Shown: positions 5,403 to 7,153 of the stretch, piece after piece
Numbering within the stretch: the first letter of the stretch is position 1
How the letters are laid out: the number at the start of each line of letters is the position of its first letter
Source of the DNA: Opitutaceae bacterium
GTDB lineage: Bacteria; Verrucomicrobiota; Verrucomicrobiia; Opitutales; Opitutaceae
Length of the DNA stretch: 7,153 nucleotides
Assembly (NCBI GenBank): GCA_031282705.1
Contig: JAITDF010000077.1
Coordinates: 1 to 7,153, forward strand
Direction: 5' to 3'
Notes under the pieces: generated by a model
Database searches by the model: none
The model's input: only the letters and a program-made list of their open reading frames with translations
Told to the model about the DNA's origin: nothing
Position numbers and translations under genes: made by a program

Positions 5403-6703
5403 TTGAACAAATTTTGCGCGAAAAGATTTTGCAGTCGGCGCGGACGCCACCGCCGGCGGGCCTGACGCGGCGCGACGCGCGGCTGCCGGGCGTGAAGGGC
5501 AAGGCGTTCGCGGTCATCGGCATGAGGCGCGCGGGCAAGACCAGTTTTTTGCACCAGTGCCGCGCCGATTTGCTCGCGGCGGGACGCGCGCCGGAACGGT
5601 TGCTGTATTTCAACTTCGAGGACGAGCGGCTGGGCGACCTCGACGCGGGGCGGCTGGGGTTGATTCCCGACACGCTTTTCCGGCTGTTCCCGGAACCGGC
5701 GGAGGAAAAACTCACACTGTTTCTCGACGAGGCGCAGCGCGTGCCGGGCTGGGAGGTTTTCGCACGGCGGCTGCTCGACACGGCGGGGTGCGAGCTGTTT
5801 TTGTCCGGTTCGTCGGCGCGGCTGCTCAGCCGGGAAATTGCGACGGCGATGCGCGGGCGGGCGTGGGAAATCGTCATCCAGCCATTTTCGTTCCGCGAAT
5901 ATTTGCGGCACCGCGGGCTGCCGGAACCGGACGAGCCGGAGCGGCTGGACGCGCGGCAGCGGGCGGGCTTCGACCATCATTTCGCGGCCTGGCTCGGCGC
6001 CGGCGGTTTCCCGGAGGCGCAGGACATCGCGCCGGGCGAGCGGCGGCAACTTTTGCAAAATTACGTGGACGTGGTGCTGCTGCGCGACGTGATCGAGCGG
6101 CACGGCGCGGGCAACTTCACCGCGTTGCGCTGGCTGGTGCGGCGGCTGCTGGGCAGCCCGGCGGGGCTGTTTTCCGTCACGCGGGCCGCCGCCGACCTGC
6201 AATCGCAGGGCGTGGGCGCGAGCCGCGACACGCTGCGCGAATACCTCGCGCATTTGGAGGACGCGTTTTTGCTGCAAACCATGCCGGTGGCGACGGATTC
6301 CGAGAAGCGGCGGCAGGTGAACCCGTGCAAGGTTTATCCCGCCGACACCGGCTTGATTCCCGTCTTCGACCGCAGCGGGAAACCCAACACGGGGCACGCG
6401 CTGGAGACGGCGGTTTTCAACCACCTGCGGCTGCGCGGCGCGGAATTGGGTTATATAAAAACGCCGGAGGGCTTCGAGGTGGATTTCCTGGCGACCTTTC
6501 CCGATGGCGCGCGCGAGTTGATACAAGTGTGCGCCGACACGGACGCGCCGGAGACGCTGGAGCGCGAGACGCGCGCGCTGGCGGCGGCGGGCGCGCAGTG
6601 GCCGAAGGCGCGGCGGCTGATTCTCACGCTGGAGTCGCGCCTGCCGTTTCCGGAGCTGCCGCGCGGCATGGAAATCATGCCGGCGTGGGAATATTTTGGA
6701 TGA
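5381..6703 (+). CDS. AAA_14/DUF4143 ATP-binding protein
   Basis: A 440-residue P-loop ATPase of the AAA_14 plus DUF4143 architecture. Numbered from ATG 5381, it has Walker A GMRRAGKT (47-54), Walker B LTLFLDE (111-117), a sensor-like LSGSSARLLS (141-150), and the family motif MRGRAWEIVIQPFSFREYL (157-175). A helical DUF4143 region follows (about 210-340). A restriction-endonuclease-like C-terminal part has HALETAVFNHL (339-349), GFEVDFL (364-370) and ELIQVCAD (379-386); the usual E-x-K there is Q-x-C, as I recall for one common subfamily. The role of these proteins is poorly known; they are widespread, often transferred, and sometimes discussed with defence or toxin-antitoxin systems. The start is uncertain: ATG 5381 lies inside a palindrome without a well-spaced Shine-Dalgarno. 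GGAGG at 5351-5355 is too far upstream of it, and a TTG at 5321 would add 20 residues. It is transcribed away from the sugar-acid genes and probably alone. Confidence 0.85.
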   Translation: MKGQVSPIEQILREKILQSARTPPPAGLTRRDARLPGVKGKAFAVIGMRRAGKTSFLHQCRADLLAAGRAPERLLYFNFEDERLGDLDAGRLGLIPDTLFRLFPEPAEEKLTLFLDEAQRVPGWEVFARRLLDTAGCELFLSGSSARLLSREIATAMRGRAWEIVIQPFSFREYLRHRGLPEPDEPERLDARQRAGFDHHFAAWLGAGGFPEAQDIAPGERRQLLQNYVDVVLLRDVIERHGAGNFTALRWLVRRLLGSPAGLFSVTRAAADLQSQGVGASRDTLREYLAHLEDAFLLQTMPVATDSEKRRQVNPCKVYPADTGLIPVFDRSGKPNTGHALETAVFNHLRLRGAELGYIKTPEGFEVDFLATFPDGARELIQVCADTDAPETLERETRALAAAGAQWPKARRLILTLESRLPFPELPRGMEIMPAWEYFG

Positions 6704-6734
6704 GGGGACGCGCATATATGATAATTACCGGGAG

Positions 6735-6752
6735 TGGCGGCGCCGTTTTTTT
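6735..6752 (+). terminator. Weak terminator candidate after the ATPase gene
   Basis: A GC-rich GGCGGCGCCG stretch is followed by seven Ts (6746-6752), 32 bp after the ATPase stop. The GC part is self-complementary but leaves no proper loop, so only the T-run and position support it. The adjacent long inverted repeat (6776-6858) could form a strong hairpin for either strand. Confidence 0.3.
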
Positions 6753-6758
6753 ATTTAA

Positions 6759-6885
6759 CTGATGTCATGCAGCACGCAGGGCCTGGCCTTGCGTCAGGCC
6801 GCGAATTACCAGTGCGGCCTCCCACGCGGGCGCGGCCTGACGCAAGGTCGGGCCCTGCAAAATCCTGTCGGTTGCGTAACATCAG
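6759..6885. mobile_element. Second MITE-like inverted-repeat element with 8-bp flanking direct repeats
   Basis: The ends are CTGATGTCATGCAGC (6759-6773) and the reverse complement of 6871-6885, matching at 12 of 15 positions, the first seven exactly. An inner pair of 28-bp arms (6776-6803 and 6831-6858) matches at 26 of 28 and includes CCTTGCGTCAGGCCGCG. TTATTTAA flanks both ends exactly (6751-6758 and 6886-6893), consistent with an 8-bp target duplication. It is 127 bp with no coding capacity and fills most of the gap between the convergent ATPase and xylanase genes. The long GC-rich stem could also act as a bidirectional terminator. Its sequence is unrelated to the element at 2488-2616, though size and duplication length agree. 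Confidence 0.7.
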
Positions 6886-7153
6886 TTATTTAACGTGGAT
6901 GGTGGTTGTCCAGTCGTTGCAGGTGATTTTGTATTTTCCCTTGAAACCGCGGAAGGTGACGGCGCCGGTGCCGGGGTTTTTCAGGGTGAGGTTGGTTTTC
7001 CAGTCGTGGTTTATCAACCGGTTGAGTGCGTGGTAGGCGGGCTTGGGCTGCATGTCGCGGGTGAAAAGGCCGGAGACGTTTGTCTGGCCGGGGGCGCCGC
7101 AGCCATCAACAATGTTCCACCAGGTGATGCCCATCATTTTTTCGATGCTGAAC
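6886..7153 (-). CDS. C-terminal part of a GH10 endo-1,4-beta-xylanase-like protein
   Basis: The minus-strand frame is open at the right edge and gives the last 88 residues to a TAA at 6888. MGITWWNIVDG (bases about 7134-7102) matches the last TIM-barrel strand of glycoside hydrolase family 10, whose conserved Trp lines the xylan-binding cleft. It is followed by SGLFTRDMQPKPAYHALNRL and the WKTN segment common at GH10 ends. The final 35 or so residues (FRGFKGKYKI onward) are a short beta-rich extension often seen after GH10 domains of this type. The catalytic glutamates and any signal peptide lie outside the window, so activity and export cannot be judged. The internal ATGs are not starts, because the frame continues upstream as FSIEK. 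The stop codon lies in the 8-bp duplication beside the neighbouring element, so the insertion left the protein end intact. Confidence 0.8.
   Translation of the reverse strand, partial: FSIEKMMGITWWNIVDGCGAPGQTNVSGLFTRDMQPKPAYHALNRLINHDWKTNLTLKNPGTGAVTFRGFKGKYKITCNDWTTTIHVK

Noticed and set aside
5381..6703. Toxin-antitoxin or defence island
   Set aside because: DUF4143 ATPases are sometimes mentioned in such contexts, but no partner gene, nuclease, methylase or CRISPR-type array is present in the window.
5204..6715. 503-codon minus-strand open frame opposite the ATPase
   Set aside because: It is longer than the ATPase but Arg/Pro/Gln-rich with no domain signal, runs across the divergent control region, and is antisense to a protein with clear Walker motifs. 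It is a by-product of GC-rich codon use.

Overview
The window is GC-rich bacterial DNA (roughly 60% G+C by eye), with dense genes, long antisense open frames of the kind high-GC coding produces, and mostly weak Shine-Dalgarno signals. The gene set is a hexarate-type dehydratase, an MFS organic-anion transporter, an RraA-like aldolase, an SDR, a GH10 xylanase and a DUF4143 ATPase. This suits a plant-polysaccharide-degrading bacterium. A member of Verrucomicrobiota (Opitutales-like) is my best guess, but that is an impression from gene content and repeat style, not a demonstrated assignment.

Layout, left to right. Bases 1-691 (minus): the N-terminal 230 residues of a conserved hypothetical protein that runs off the left edge. 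Bases 692-857: a short gap with a candidate terminator for the gene cluster to its right. Bases 858-5195 (all minus, so read right to left): MFS transporter, glucarate-dehydratase-like enolase-superfamily enzyme, a 303-bp repeat-bearing gap, SDR dehydrogenase/reductase, and RraA/HMG-aldolase-like protein. Bases 5196-5380: a divergent intergenic region with tandem 9-mers and a perfect 14-bp palindrome. Bases 5381-6703 (plus): an AAA_14/DUF4143 ATPase. Bases 6704-6885: a short gap filled mostly by a second inverted-repeat element. Bases 6886 to the right edge (minus): the C-terminal end of a GH10 endo-xylanase-like protein.

How the genes may work together (inference): the transporter imports a sugar acid, the dehydratase makes a 2-keto-3-deoxy acid, the RraA-like protein could cleave it to pyruvate plus an aldehyde, and the SDR would do the oxidation or reduction step. 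The nearby xylanase fits hemicellulose use. The ATPase is unrelated to this pathway and looks like an independently acquired accessory gene.

The most unusual content is non-coding. Two different elements of 127-129 bp (2488-2616 and 6759-6885) each have terminal inverted repeats and are each flanked by an exact 8-bp direct repeat (ACAGCCGG and TTATTTAA), as expected of small non-autonomous transposons. The first holds five consecutive perfect hairpins. Its two arms differ by compensatory changes that keep the hairpins paired, and it sits inside an older 19-bp inverted repeat. The second lies exactly behind the xylanase stop codon, and the target duplication includes that stop.
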